NCBI GenBank assembly: GCA_030158725.1
Contig: JAOASJ010000126.1
Location: 36,513-100,512 of the forward strand
Length of the DNA: 64,000 bases
DNA from: Bacteroidia bacterium
GTDB lineage: Bacteria > Bacteroidota > Bacteroidia > NS11-12g > UBA955
Reading direction: 5' to 3'
Both the position numbers and the translations under genes were made by a program. Shown one piece after another: positions 35,454 to 44,842 of this stretch (positions are counted from its first letter, which is position 1; every line of letters begins with the position of its first letter). Below the pieces are notes generated by a model, which worked only from the letters and a program-made list of their open reading frames with translations, was not told where the DNA came from and did not search any database.

Positions 35454-36494
35454 CTATTTCTTCTTGTAAAAATCGTTTAAGTTTACCAATAAACTAAACT
35501 GATTGCTGTTGTGTCCATAAAAATAACTTGCGCTTCCGTAAGATATTTGGAATTTAGAAACTTTAAAACCTAAACCCCAGCTAAAACCAGCGGTTCCTCT
35601 TTTTTGCTCTTGTCCCATTTCTTTTCGTTTCATGTGGTTGTAACCAAAACGGACAACAAAATATTTAGATAAGTTTAATTCTCCACCTAAAGCAATATGT
35701 CGCAAGATATTGTCACCCATAGTCATGGTTTTGTATTTAGGATTTCCATTTTCGTCTTTTTCACCCGTTTCGCTTATCGTATATCTAAAATCAGGTGTCT
35801 GCAAATTATTGAAGATTAAATGGTATCTGAAAGGTAAATGCTCTAGTCTTTTAGATATGCTAATTGCCATTTCAAAAGGCAAGCCTTGGCGCTCGGTTCC
35901 ACTGTATGGAATTGCTTGGAAACCAATGTTTCTAGCAAACGCTGTAATGTTTAATTGTTTGGCAGAATCGGTATAAATAGCTGAAAGGTCTGTCGACAAT
36001 CCATTGCTTACAAATGATTCGTATATTGAATAAATGTATTTTGCATTGGCACCAACCCTAAACTTACTATTCAATTGTTTTCCATACGATAAGTTAAAGC
36101 ATTGGTCTTGGGCTTTAAATGTCCCTGTGCTTATTCCTGCTTCATTATATCCATTAAAAGTACCATAGTCATTATATAATATTCCCAATGAAAAGGTGCC
36201 TATGTTTTTAAAAGATTTTCCATATCCGAAATAACCGGAATTAATATCACTTATGTAGTTGTTGTAACTGGCAAAAACATGTTTGTCCATCGCTGAATTA
36301 AGAGCGGCTGGATTGCACCATGCTTGACTTAAATCATTGTCAATGGTAGAAATAAAACTGCTGCCCAATGACAATTGTCTAGCAGAACTGGGCATATTTA
36401 AAAAAGCAAATGCTTTTGTTCCCGCTCTTTGTGAATAGACAAATTGGGCGCTAAATAATAGTATAAACAGGGCAAGTATTTGCTTCTTCATCAT
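35454..36494 (-). CDS. porQ: PorQ, T9SS outer-membrane barrel protein
   Basis: The 346-residue protein has a signal peptide (ILALFILLFSAQFVYSQ) and a PorV/PorQ-type barrel beginning AFAFLNMPSSARQLSLGSSF with the NPAALNS motif (QAWCNPAALNSAMDKH). The rest is alternating strands ending in FSLLVNLNDFYKKK. In Porphyromonas gingivalis PorQ holds the PorU-PorZ attachment complex at the outer-membrane surface, where T9SS cargo is processed. No porU, porV or porZ is adjacent. A second Met directly follows the first, so the start may shift by one codon. Confidence 0.88.
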   Translation of the reverse strand: MMKKQILALFILLFSAQFVYSQRAGTKAFAFLNMPSSARQLSLGSSFISTIDNDLSQAWCNPAALNSAMDKHVFASYNNYISDINSGYFGYGKSFKNIGTFSLGILYNDYGTFNGYNEAGISTGTFKAQDQCFNLSYGKQLNSKFRVGANAKYIYSIYESFVSNGLSTDLSAIYTDSAKQLNITAFARNIGFQAIPYSGTERQGLPFEMAISISKRLEHLPFRYHLIFNNLQTPDFRYTISETGEKDENGNPKYKTMTMGDNILRHIALGGELNLSKYFVVRFGYNHMKRKEMGQEQKRGTAGFSWGLGFKVSKFQISYGSASYFYGHNSNQFSLLVNLNDFYKKK

Positions 36495-36561
36495 TTTGTA
36501 TTTATATAAATCGACAATGTGATTTTTATTTTATTAAATCTAAAAAAAGACAATTTTATGA

Positions 36562-37413
36562 CTAATAAATTGTGTCTCTGACATTGCTGACTCCACCAAC
36601 CATTCCAATACCATTGGTAACATTTGATTTTAATATCACAGGTTCATTACTTAGGCCATTGCCGTTCTGACGGTAATTTTCTACAGCTCTTAAATAATCA
36701 TTGTAATCTGTATCGAAACTTTTTATTGAAACTTCAAATTTCGGGGTTCCTTGGGCCAATCCAAATGGTACGTCAAAATACAGGTTTTTGGTCTTGCCTG
36801 AAAAGGTTCTGTCGCTAAACATATATCCACCGTCATTCAATTTGTCATTATTTATGAATAGTATATCATTGGATGTGATTTCAAAAGGAAACCAAACGGT
36901 GGTTCCAGCATTGTAATAACGAATCAATAGCTTGTAATAATTGCTTACAGAACCATCATCGGTAAAACTCAAGCTAATCTGACCAACCTTAAATCCAAAG
37001 GCATCTAAGCCTATTGAGTCTTTGAACTTTAAAACAACTGGAAGTTTTTTAGGGATTTTCAAATTGGCTTGAACAGGGGTGTAGGTGCCAGAACTTACTT
37101 TTATTTGATATGAAGCACCAGGTTTTGGTTTTGCGGCCAAAACATATTTGCCAGAAAAATAATTGGCCGTTCCTATATTGGTTCCGTTTTCGAAAATTTG
37201 TACAACTGCATCCTTTATTAAATACCCTGTAGAGTCGTTCGATTGCATGATAGGAATACTGCGACTTACCTCCAAGGAAATATCATTTTCCGTATCCATT
37301 TCACCATTTACAACAATTTTACTGTTGTAGGCTGGTAGATTTAAGTCTATCTCTTTTGAGCATGAAAGTGCTAAGACTGTGATGCTCATAAAAATTATAT
37401 ATTTTAATTGCAT
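36562..37413 (-). CDS. DUF4249 domain lipoprotein
   Basis: A 283-residue lipoprotein with lipobox TVLALSCSKEIDL (Cys18). The family signature follows: IVVNGEMDTENDISLEVSRS, DAVVQIFENG, GKYVLAAKPKPGASYQIKV. DUF4249 proteins are encoded directly after TonB-dependent receptors, as here (5-base gap), and are thought to be their surface or periplasmic partner lipoproteins. The substrate is unknown. Confidence 0.88.
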   Translation of the reverse strand: MQLKYIIFMSITVLALSCSKEIDLNLPAYNSKIVVNGEMDTENDISLEVSRSIPIMQSNDSTGYLIKDAVVQIFENGTNIGTANYFSGKYVLAAKPKPGASYQIKVSSGTYTPVQANLKIPKKLPVVLKFKDSIGLDAFGFKVGQISLSFTDDGSVSNYYKLLIRYYNAGTTVWFPFEITSNDILFINNDKLNDGGYMFSDRTFSGKTKNLYFDVPFGLAQGTPKFEVSIKSFDTDYNDYLRAVENYRQNGNGLSNEPVILKSNVTNGIGMVGGVSNVRDTIY

Positions 37414-37418
37414 GTGAT

Positions 37419-39905
37419 TTAAAATTTGATGTAATAAGTAATACCTGGAATGAATGGTAAGAAGCCTCTTTGATAGGCCTTAGGTGTTTTACCGCTATTG
37501 TCTATGTAAATGTAGGCGGGATTGTTTCGGGCCAATACATTGTATATTGAGAATCTATAACCTGATTCAGCAGCCCAAGAAGAATAGCGTATTTTGTTTA
37601 AACCAAAATCAATTCTGAAGGTGTTTGCTAAGCGGTAATTGTTTTTCTCTGTATAGTCGTATACAACATTGCCGTTGATGTCTAAATATTTTCCAATTGG
37701 AACCGATTGAACATTTCCTGTTGAGAATACCACATTAATTGAAGCTGAATAATCGTCATCAATTTTGGTTTGAGCCACAATATTGATGTAGTGTCTGCGG
37801 TCAAATTGATAGAAATAGTCTTCGCCTCTATTAACAGTAGGGGTATTGCGCTTAGCCCAAGACAAAGTATAACTCATCCACCCAGTAAGGTCGCCTTTTC
37901 TTTTGTGCAAAAAGGTTTCAATACCATAATTCCAACCCTTACCAGTTAGTAATTTAGATTCCCAATCGTTGCTGCTAAGAATGCCACCATTGATATCTGC
38001 ACCTTCTTTTACTTCTAATATTCTAGAATACCATTTGTAATAACCTTCAACGGTTAATTCCCAATTGTCTTTAAATGGTTTTGAAAGTCCTAATGTGATT
38101 TGCTGGACTTTCTGCGGTTTTACTGCATCATTTGACGGTACCCATCGGTCAAAATTCAATGATAAAATATTTGAATTGATATTGTCAGCAAGTAAATTCA
38201 ACGTTTGATTCATCATCGTATAACTGCCTTTTAGAGCATAGGTGTTATTGAATTTTCTATTGAATGAAAATCTAGGTTCTAGGAAAATAAAGGTTTGGTC
38301 TTTGTAAAAATAGTTCACCATACGTGCCCCGATATTTAACCTTAAGTTGTTGTTTACCTTTTTCTCTTCTTCTACATAAATTGCAAGTTCTTTGGTGGTA
38401 AGGGCTTTTGATAATCCAAAAAAAGTATCATTTGAAATAATGCCATTTTGATTAAAGGTCGTAGCCGTTGATCCAGGCATGAATCCTTTTAAAGAAAATT
38501 GAGCTCCATAACGCAACGTATTTCGTTTGTCAAGCAAATAATCATAATTTAAACCTGTTTGAATATCGCGTATGAAATTAAAGTATTTAAAATTAATTTT
38601 TGAAAAATCTATCACTCTAGCACTGTCAACAGATTCGCTAAATCCAAGTCCAATCGAGCTTTTGTATTGGCTATAGGTAATATCGAAATTAGAAAATAAG
38701 CGGTTGTTAATTACTCGATTCCATTTAAATGAACCAGCTATGTTACCCCATTTAACATCAAACTCAGCATCTGAAGTTGTTTTGATGTTGTTAATCACTT
38801 CAGTTGATTTATTGTAGGTATAAAAACGGTCTCTGTTGTTGTAAACGCTGAAGAACAATTTGTTTTTTGCATTTATTCTATGGCAAACTTTAACATTTAA
38901 ATCGTAAAATGTATAGGTGAATTTATTAGAATCAGTGCTTATAGGTCTGAAGAATAAAAGGTCCCAGTTTGATCTTCTTGCTGCTACAGAAAAGGTCGTT
39001 CTTCCATCTCTTGAAAGTGGACCATTTAAATCGAGGGTAAATGAAAACAAACTATTCAAAAAGATACCATGTATATTTTTAGAGTTACCTTCTTTCATTA
39101 CCACATCGGTAATCGCTGAAAGTCGACCGCCATGCTTGGCTGAAAAACCACTCTTAGATAAGTTAATACTATTAATGGCATCTGAATTAAATATAGAATA
39201 AAAACCAAAAACGTGGTTGGTGTTATAAATAGGAATTCCATCAATTAAAACTAAGTTTTGATCCTGACTGCCACCTCTAACATACATGCCATTGGTTAAC
39301 TCAGTTCCGGGCATAACTCCTGGAAGATGTTTAATAGCTCTTCCAACATCAATCTCTCCGGCTAATGAAGGCATTTGACTAATTTGAAATCCAGGCACTT
39401 CAACATATCCATTTTCAATTCGGTCAATAATCTTCATGTTGTGCTGCAGGGCGTACAAAATTAGTTTGTTAACCTCATCGCTGTTTTTTATGGTAACTTT
39501 GGGAGAACTGCTGCTGTCGTTTTCATCTACCACAGTTTCTGTTTCTTCTGAAATTTGGATATCACTGAAAGGGTTAATTTGAAAAGCCTCATCTGGCATT
39601 TCACTTAATTCCACATCAGCTTGCTTATTAGAAGAAATACGCATGGTATCAATTTTGGCATAATATCCTTCACCTATGTATAGAATGTTTTTGGTTCCGT
39701 ATGGGACACTGATTGCATAGTAACCATAGTTGTTGGTTACTGAGCCTGATCCAGTTTGTGGACAGAAAACATAAGCCCCAATTAAAACCTCTCCAGTTTC
39801 TTTGTTGCTTAAAAAACCAGATATGGTAAAACTCTGAGCATTTAAGTTAGAAAGGCTTGTAAATACTAACAACAATAAAAAGTAAATCTTGCGTACTCGA
39901 TTCAT
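37419..39905 (-). CDS. TonB-dependent receptor with carboxypeptidase-like N-terminal domain
   Basis: An 828-residue outer-membrane receptor: signal peptide (FLLLLVFTSLSNLNAQ), a carboxypeptidase-regulatory-like beta domain (ISGFLSNKETGEVLIGAYVF), a plug domain (MPSLAGEIDVGRAIKHLPGV, YVRGGSQDQNLVLIDGIPIYNTNHVFGFYS) and a 22-strand barrel that ends FIPGITYYIKF. It imports an unknown ligand using TonB-ExbBD energy. The gene order receptor-DUF4249 is usual for non-SusCD transport pairs in the phylum. A TACATTTG box lies 13 bases upstream of the start. Confidence 0.92.
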   Translation of the reverse strand: MNRVRKIYFLLLLVFTSLSNLNAQSFTISGFLSNKETGEVLIGAYVFCPQTGSGSVTNNYGYYAISVPYGTKNILYIGEGYYAKIDTMRISSNKQADVELSEMPDEAFQINPFSDIQISEETETVVDENDSSSSPKVTIKNSDEVNKLILYALQHNMKIIDRIENGYVEVPGFQISQMPSLAGEIDVGRAIKHLPGVMPGTELTNGMYVRGGSQDQNLVLIDGIPIYNTNHVFGFYSIFNSDAINSINLSKSGFSAKHGGRLSAITDVVMKEGNSKNIHGIFLNSLFSFTLDLNGPLSRDGRTTFSVAARRSNWDLLFFRPISTDSNKFTYTFYDLNVKVCHRINAKNKLFFSVYNNRDRFYTYNKSTEVINNIKTTSDAEFDVKWGNIAGSFKWNRVINNRLFSNFDITYSQYKSSIGLGFSESVDSARVIDFSKINFKYFNFIRDIQTGLNYDYLLDKRNTLRYGAQFSLKGFMPGSTATTFNQNGIISNDTFFGLSKALTTKELAIYVEEEKKVNNNLRLNIGARMVNYFYKDQTFIFLEPRFSFNRKFNNTYALKGSYTMMNQTLNLLADNINSNILSLNFDRWVPSNDAVKPQKVQQITLGLSKPFKDNWELTVEGYYKWYSRILEVKEGADINGGILSSNDWESKLLTGKGWNYGIETFLHKRKGDLTGWMSYTLSWAKRNTPTVNRGEDYFYQFDRRHYINIVAQTKIDDDYSASINVVFSTGNVQSVPIGKYLDINGNVVYDYTEKNNYRLANTFRIDFGLNKIRYSSWAAESGYRFSIYNVLARNNPAYIYIDNSGKTPKAYQRGFLPFIPGITYYIKF

Positions 39906-39918
39906 AGTAATTAAAATT

Positions 39919-39926
39919 CAAATGTA
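39919..39926 (-). promoter_or_regulatory. -7 box for the TonB receptor/DUF4249 operon
   Basis: TACATTTG on the minus strand, 13 bases before the ATG at 39905. Confidence 0.55.
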
Positions 39927-39999
39927 ATAAAAAAAGCGCATTTTATTTGAATGTTTAGGATTGGCAATAACTTGTGGAAAAGCTAAAAATGTTTGCACT

Positions 40000-40007
40000 T
40001 ATCTTTG
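40000..40007 (+). promoter_or_regulatory. -7 box for the glucosaminidase-like gene
   Basis: TATCTTTG ends 10 bases before the TTG start at 40018. Confidence 0.55.
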
Positions 40008-40017
40008 AATTTATCAT

Positions 40018-40560
40018 TTGAAAATCATTCGTCGACTTTTAATATCGATACTATTGATTTTTACCTTGCAGAGCTATGGGGTTAATCATTCAGACTCAAG
40101 TTCTAAGTCTTTGGATACCACCAATGTACTAAGAGGTTTAAATTTAAAACGTGTTCCAAATATGGATACCTTGCATAAGGTTGCCCGAAAGTATATGGGA
40201 CGATGGAATTATTTATTTTTGGCAATAAAAATGGAAGAAAGTGGAGCAAATGGCCATTATAGCTGGTTGTCATCTACCCATTATAATTTATGTGGCATGC
40301 GTTTTCCACGAGCAAGAAGAACATATGCCATTGGTGCTACAAATACCAATTATGCCATCTATAGAAATTGGTTTGAATGCATGTTGGATTTTAAAATCTA
40401 TATTGAATCCATAGAAGCAAAATTTATAGATAAAAATAAACGTCCTCCTAAAGATGAAATAGAGATGATACATTTTATGTACAACTCGTTTAACCATTTT
40501 GCAAAATGGAAGAAAGACATGTTGGTTTTAATTAAATATGTCAAGAAGAAATATAAATAA
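40018..40560 (+). CDS. Glucosaminidase-like cell-wall hydrolase, secreted
   Basis: A 180-residue protein with signal peptide (RRLLISILLIFTLQSYG). The body resembles the glucosaminidase/Bax fold: a Glu in LAIKMEESGANGHYSW at the catalytic position, then THYNLCGMRF and NYAIYRNWFECMLDFKIYI, as in the FlgJ/LytD group that cleaves peptidoglycan. The start is TTG because the first in-frame ATG falls inside the mature protein. It is followed 23 bases later by a glycosyltransferase gene with its own -7 box. Confidence 0.75.
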   Translation: MKIIRRLLISILLIFTLQSYGVNHSDSSSKSLDTTNVLRGLNLKRVPNMDTLHKVARKYMGRWNYLFLAIKMEESGANGHYSWLSSTHYNLCGMRFPRARRTYAIGATNTNYAIYRNWFECMLDFKIYIESIEAKFIDKNKRPPKDEIEMIHFMYNSFNHFAKWKKDMLVLIKYVKKKYK

Positions 40561-40571
40561 GCTTTTTCTTT

Positions 40572-40579
40572 TAGTTTTG
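40572..40579 (+). promoter_or_regulatory. -7 box for the glycosyltransferase gene
   Basis: TAGTTTTG ends 4 bases before the ATG at 40584, so the transcript would be leaderless. Confidence 0.5.
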
Positions 40580-40583
40580 TAGA

Positions 40584-41453
40584 ATGTTTGTATCCGGTTT
40601 CACCATTGCTAGAAATGTCGTAAAAGCAGATTATCCAATTAAAGAAGCGGTGTATTCAATTTTACCTCTTTGCGACGAAATGGTTATAGCAGTTGGTAAA
40701 AGCGATGATGATACTTTGAATTACATTAAATCGTTTGATTCACCCAAAATTAAAATTATTGAAACCATATGGGACGATAGTTTAAGAGAAGGGGGTAAAG
40801 TATTGGCTATAGAAACCAATAAAGCGATGGATGCCATTAATCCTAATGCTGATTGGTGTTTTTATATTCAAGCAGACGAGTGTTTGCATGAACAATATCT
40901 TGAACCTTTGAAAAACCTTATGCTGAAATATAAGGATGAACAATCTATTGATGGTTTGCTTTTTAATTACACCCATTTTTATGGCAGCTACGATTATGTT
41001 GCCGACAGCCGTCATTGGTATAGAAAGGAAATACGCATCATTAGAAATAACCCACAAATTCGTTCCTTTAAAGATGCTCAAGGGTTTCGTAAAAACGACC
41101 AAAAATTAAAAGTAAAAGAAACAGGTGCATCTATTTACCATTATGGTTGGGTTAAGCATCCTAAACAACAACTTGAAAAATTAAAACAAGCTAGAAAATT
41201 ATGGCATTCTGATGAGTTTCTTGAAAAAGAATACGCAGACATAAACGAATATGATTTTAGTAATGTTGATTCTTTATCACTATTCACAGGAACCCATCCT
41301 CAAGTAATCCAAGAGCGTATCCAGAAAAAGAACTGGAAATTTGAGTACGATATAAAGATTAAAAATTTAGGCTTTAAAAAGTCTGTCCTATATTTTATTG
41401 AAAAAATAAGTGGTTGGAGAGTAGGAGAGAATAAAAACTACAAAATTATTTAA
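40584..41453 (+). CDS. Glycosyltransferase, GT2-like
   Basis: A 289-residue soluble protein of GT-A type. The N-terminal part SGFTIARNVVKADYPIKEAV is typical of a family-2 subgroup that recognises nucleotide sugars, and WCFYIQADECLHEQYL carries the metal-binding acidic motif in place of DxD. The C-terminal half is helical and basic (KQQLEKLKQARKLWHS). It probably adds sugar to a surface glycan or lipid; the acceptor is unknown. The end overlaps the convergent permease gene by 8 bases. Confidence 0.8.
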   Translation: MFVSGFTIARNVVKADYPIKEAVYSILPLCDEMVIAVGKSDDDTLNYIKSFDSPKIKIIETIWDDSLREGGKVLAIETNKAMDAINPNADWCFYIQADECLHEQYLEPLKNLMLKYKDEQSIDGLLFNYTHFYGSYDYVADSRHWYRKEIRIIRNNPQIRSFKDAQGFRKNDQKLKVKETGASIYHYGWVKHPKQQLEKLKQARKLWHSDEFLEKEYADINEYDFSNVDSLSLFTGTHPQVIQERIQKKNWKFEYDIKIKNLGFKKSVLYFIEKISGWRVGENKNYKII

Positions 41454-42510
41454 GGTGGATATCCAATGCATCTCTTAATGCAATACCAAGGAAATTAAAG
41501 CCCATCACCAACAACATAATCACAAAGCCAGGTACTATTGCCAAATACGCATTGTCCCACATAATATAAGGATAGTTTTCTTTTACCATCATGCCCCAAC
41601 TTGGCGCAGGGGGCGCAATACCAAAGCCTAAGAAACTTAAACCTGATTCTAATAAGATAGCAGAGCCAAAAACCGATATGGCCAATACAATTAATGTGCT
41701 TTTTAAGTTTGGTAACAAGTGCCTAAACATGATACGAAACGGAGAATATCCCAATACTTTGGCAGCTTGTATAAATTCTTTTTCTCTTAAACTAAATACT
41801 TGTCCTCTTACAACTCTGGCAACTTCAACCCAAGAACTAATGCCAATTGCTACAAAAATTTGCCAAAATCCTTTACCTAAAGCAAAACTTATAGCAGCAA
41901 CCAACAACATGCTTGGCAAACTCCATATAACGTTGATAAACCAAGAAATGGCAATATCCGTTTTGCCCCTATAATATCCTGCTATTAAACCCAAGGCAGT
42001 ACCAATTAAAAATAGGGAGACCAATACAGCAACTATTCCTACTGCCAATGATACTCTGCTGCCTAATACAATTCGGCTGTATACATCGCGTCCAAAACCA
42101 TCGGTTCCCAATAAAAATGTTTGTTCTTCAATCTTATAAGGTGCTGGTAACTTAGATATACAGATTGTTTCAGTAATCGTTTTTTCAGGATAATATAAAC
42201 TTAATCTTATGCTGTCATTTTTTATAGAATAAGCGTTAATGGCTATATTGTAAATTGGCTCGTTTTGGCCATTGATCCAAGCATCAAAAAACGACTTCTG
42301 AATTGGGTTCTCTACCTTAAACATTTGGATTTTACTCATTGGCTTTAATAAAGCAATTGGTAAATTGATAAGGTTTGAATTACTGGTCTTATCTGGGGTA
42401 ATCAAATTGCCCAATAAGCCCATAACAAAGAATAAACTTACAATAATAAAACCAATTAAACCCAGCGGGTGTTTAACGGTCTTTTTGAAAATAGATTTCG
42501 GTTTTTCCAA
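41446..42510 (-). CDS. OppC/DppC-type ABC transporter permease
   Basis: A 354-residue inner-membrane permease. The N-terminal transmembrane helix (LGLIGFIIVSLFFVMGLLGN), a periplasmic segment, and the core with GTDGFGRDVYSRIVLGSRVSLAVG and the EAA loop FIQAAKVLGYSPFRIMFRHLLPN are diagnostic of peptide/nickel importers. It starts at TTG (42510) directly after a -7 box. The partner permease, ATPases and binding protein are not in the neighbourhood, as is common for Opp genes dispersed in Bacteroidota. Confidence 0.92.
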   Translation of the reverse strand: MEKPKSIFKKTVKHPLGLIGFIIVSLFFVMGLLGNLITPDKTSNSNLINLPIALLKPMSKIQMFKVENPIQKSFFDAWINGQNEPIYNIAINAYSIKNDSIRLSLYYPEKTITETICISKLPAPYKIEEQTFLLGTDGFGRDVYSRIVLGSRVSLAVGIVAVLVSLFLIGTALGLIAGYYRGKTDIAISWFINVIWSLPSMLLVAAISFALGKGFWQIFVAIGISSWVEVARVVRGQVFSLREKEFIQAAKVLGYSPFRIMFRHLLPNLKSTLIVLAISVFGSAILLESGLSFLGFGIAPPAPSWGMMVKENYPYIMWDNAYLAIVPGFVIMLLVMGFNFLGIALRDALDIHLK

Positions 42511-42514
42511 GTTA

Positions 42515-42522
42515 CAAATGTA
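42515..42522 (-). promoter_or_regulatory. -7 box for the OppC-type permease gene
   Basis: TACATTTG on the minus strand ends 4 bases before the TTG start, predicting a leaderless transcript with a non-ATG start. Confidence 0.5.
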
Positions 42523-42552
42523 TTAATTATTATAAGTACTATAGACTAATAT

Positions 42553-43398
42553 TTATGAATTGGATTTAATCAATTGGTGTTTAAACCAGGTTTCTTGGCG
42601 TTTGGCATAATTTCTTGAGTGTTGTTTGATTTTATCTATGGTAAACTCAATTTTGTTTTCACCTCTGAAATACGGCCACCATTCACTATAGCCAACGGTT
42701 TGCAAAGCATTTAATTCTTGAAATTCTTCCAAATCTTTGGCTTCTTTCTCCAATCCCATTTCTACCATCTCATCAACCCGTCTGTTGATCCTATCATACA
42801 GTTCATTTCTATCCATAGTCAACACTTTGTATTCTGTTTCGAATTCCCAAGAAAAATCGGGGATATCACTTACAGGAACTTCTTCAGCACTTCCAATTTC
42901 TATGGCTCTAATTAACCTTTGAGGATTTAATATTTCTGTTTTATTGTACAAGTCGACCGACAAGGATTTTAATTTTTCTTGTAAAAATTCAATACCCAAT
43001 GAAGCGTAATTCTCTTCCAATTCTTGTCTTAGTATTTCATTGCTTGGGGGCAAAGGGTCAAATCCGTTTATCAAGGCTTTAATGTACAAACCAGTACCAC
43101 CACATACCACTAAATTATCATGCTTCTCAAATAATTGATTAATTATTAATCGAGCTTCTTTAGCGAAAATTCCAGCATTATAAGGTTGGTGTATGCTGGT
43201 GTGGGCTATTAAATAATGTTTAACTTCTGATAATTGTTCTTCGCTAGGACGAGCAACACCAATATTTAATTCTTTAAATACTTGTCTAGAATCGGCCGAA
43301 ATAATTGGTGAGTCTAGTTTTTTTGCCAATTCAATCGCAAAAGCTGTTTTACCAACAGCAGTAGGACCGGCAACAATGGTTAACTTTTTATCACTCAT
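42553..43398 (-). CDS. miaA: tRNA dimethylallyltransferase
   Basis: MiaA prenylates A37 of tRNAs that read UNN codons. The 281-residue protein has the P-loop VAGPTAVGKTAFA, SADSRQVFKELNIG, the catalytic-site region VVCGGTGLYIKALI, and the C-terminal QTVGYSEWWPYFRGE with QHSRNYAKRQETWF. It is slightly shorter than the usual 300 residues. The start overlaps the PPK2 gene by 8 bases. Confidence 0.95.
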   Translation of the reverse strand: MSDKKLTIVAGPTAVGKTAFAIELAKKLDSPIISADSRQVFKELNIGVARPSEEQLSEVKHYLIAHTSIHQPYNAGIFAKEARLIINQLFEKHDNLVVCGGTGLYIKALINGFDPLPPSNEILRQELEENYASLGIEFLQEKLKSLSVDLYNKTEILNPQRLIRAIEIGSAEEVPVSDIPDFSWEFETEYKVLTMDRNELYDRINRRVDEMVEMGLEKEAKDLEEFQELNALQTVGYSEWWPYFRGENKIEFTIDKIKQHSRNYAKRQETWFKHQLIKSNS

Positions 43399-44278
43399 TC
43401 TCTAAGCTAATCTTAGCCTTTTGTAATTCTTCCTTTTGTATTTCGTTGATAATAGGATAATCCAATTCTAAAGACTCTAAGGCTTCTGAAACCAAGCGAC
43501 CAACAATGGCTCGGCTTACCCATTGGTTGTTTGCCGGAACAATATGCCAAGGCGCATATTTACTTGTTGTATTCTTAATCATGTCTTCATAGGCGATTTG
43601 ATAATCATCCCAATGCGCACGTTCTTGTAGATCTGCTGAGTTAAACTTCCATTGCTTTTCAGGTACTTCTATCCGTTCTATGAAACGTTTCTTTTGTTCA
43701 GCCTTACCTAGATTTAAAAATACTTTTATAATAACGGTACCATTCAAAACCAAGTGTTTTTCAAGAGCATTTATCGCTTCATATCGGTTTTCCCAAAAAT
43801 CCTTTTTGATGTCCTTTTTACTGTTAATGCCTGGAATGTTTTGTGATAGGATATATTCAGGGTGTACTTTACAAACCAATACCTCTTCGTAATAAGAACG
43901 GTTGAAAACAGCAATCTTACCTCTTTCAGGCAACAAGCGGTTGCAACGCCATAAAAAGTCATGGTTCAATTCTTCTTTACTTGGTTGTTTAAAATTAACA
44001 ACATGACAACCTTGAGGATTAACTCCTGTTAGCACATGTTTAATACAGCTGTCTTTTCCAGCAGCATCTATTGCTTGAAGAACTATAAGTACTGAATATT
44101 TATTTTGTGCATAGAGTTTTTCTTGCAATATAGAAATAGACTCTTTGTGGCCATCTAGTTCCTTTTTTAAGGATTCTTCGTTTTTGTAATGCAAAGTTTC
44201 GCTCGGTTTGTAATTTTTCAATTTAAAACCCTTGCTGTCTTTAATGCATATTTTTTTGTTGAATAATATTTTTTTCAT
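43391..44278 (-). CDS. ppk2: Polyphosphate kinase 2 family protein
   Basis: A 295-residue member of the PPK2 family, which transfers phosphate between polyphosphate and nucleotides. Walker A-like VLQAIDAAGKDSCIKHV, the lid-type region FLWRCNRLLPERGKIAVFNRSYYEEV (Walker B) and KRFIERIEVPEKQWKF are present. The single-domain length fits class I. It is the first gene of a leftward pair with miaA. Which nucleotide it prefers is not evident. Confidence 0.9.
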   Translation of the reverse strand: MKKILFNKKICIKDSKGFKLKNYKPSETLHYKNEESLKKELDGHKESISILQEKLYAQNKYSVLIVLQAIDAAGKDSCIKHVLTGVNPQGCHVVNFKQPSKEELNHDFLWRCNRLLPERGKIAVFNRSYYEEVLVCKVHPEYILSQNIPGINSKKDIKKDFWENRYEAINALEKHLVLNGTVIIKVFLNLGKAEQKKRFIERIEVPEKQWKFNSADLQERAHWDDYQIAYEDMIKNTTSKYAPWHIVPANNQWVSRAIVGRLVSEALESLELDYPIINEIQKEELQKAKISLENE

Positions 44279-44283
44279 AATAA

Positions 44284-44790
44284 TTAGAACATAAAACCAA
44301 CTCGAACGACATAAGGTGCATTGTAGATATTGTTGTTAGGGTACAACAATAAATAATAGGCAGAAACATAGAATCCCGCGGTGGGAGTATAACCACCCCC
44401 AACTAAAGCGTATTGACCCCAATTGTTTTGAAAGTTGAGCATTTGGTACTCTGTTTGGGCAAATAAAACATCATTTACTTTATATCGAGCAAATGCATTT
44501 CCACCATATATAAGGTAGGCATTGCTACTGTAGTTTATGTTTTTATAGTATTGAAAGTTCGCCCCAATACCAGTTGTAAATTTAGGCGTTACCCTATACC
44601 CAACCTGAGGCATGATGTTGATGTTGCTATAGGTATTGCCTATCATCAGCCCACCGCCAACGTTAAATGTTAAACGCTCTTTGAAACTTAATTTCGAGAG
44701 ATCTTCTTTTTTGCGCTTTTGATTTTGACTACTAGCGTCTAATAAGTTGAGCAGAAGTGCAGTAAAAAATAAAATGTTTTTGAATTTCAT
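44284..44790 (-). CDS. Putative outer-membrane beta-barrel protein
   Basis: A 168-residue protein with signal peptide (NILFFTALLLNLLDASSQ) and a Tyr- and Gly-rich barrel-like body: LTFNVGGGLMIGNTYSNINI, PKFTTGIGANFQYYKN, ending PYVVRVGFMF with terminal Phe. Its exact function is unknown. It lies 5 bases ahead of PPK2 on the same strand and shares a divergent control region with serC. Confidence 0.65.
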   Translation of the reverse strand: MKFKNILFFTALLLNLLDASSQNQKRKKEDLSKLSFKERLTFNVGGGLMIGNTYSNINIMPQVGYRVTPKFTTGIGANFQYYKNINYSSNAYLIYGGNAFARYKVNDVLFAQTEYQMLNFQNNWGQYALVGGGYTPTAGFYVSAYYLLLYPNNNIYNAPYVVRVGFMF

Positions 44791-44842
44791 TGTTTTATTG
44801 TTTCAATATTAGCTTAATTTCGCAACATAAAAAATATTCAGT

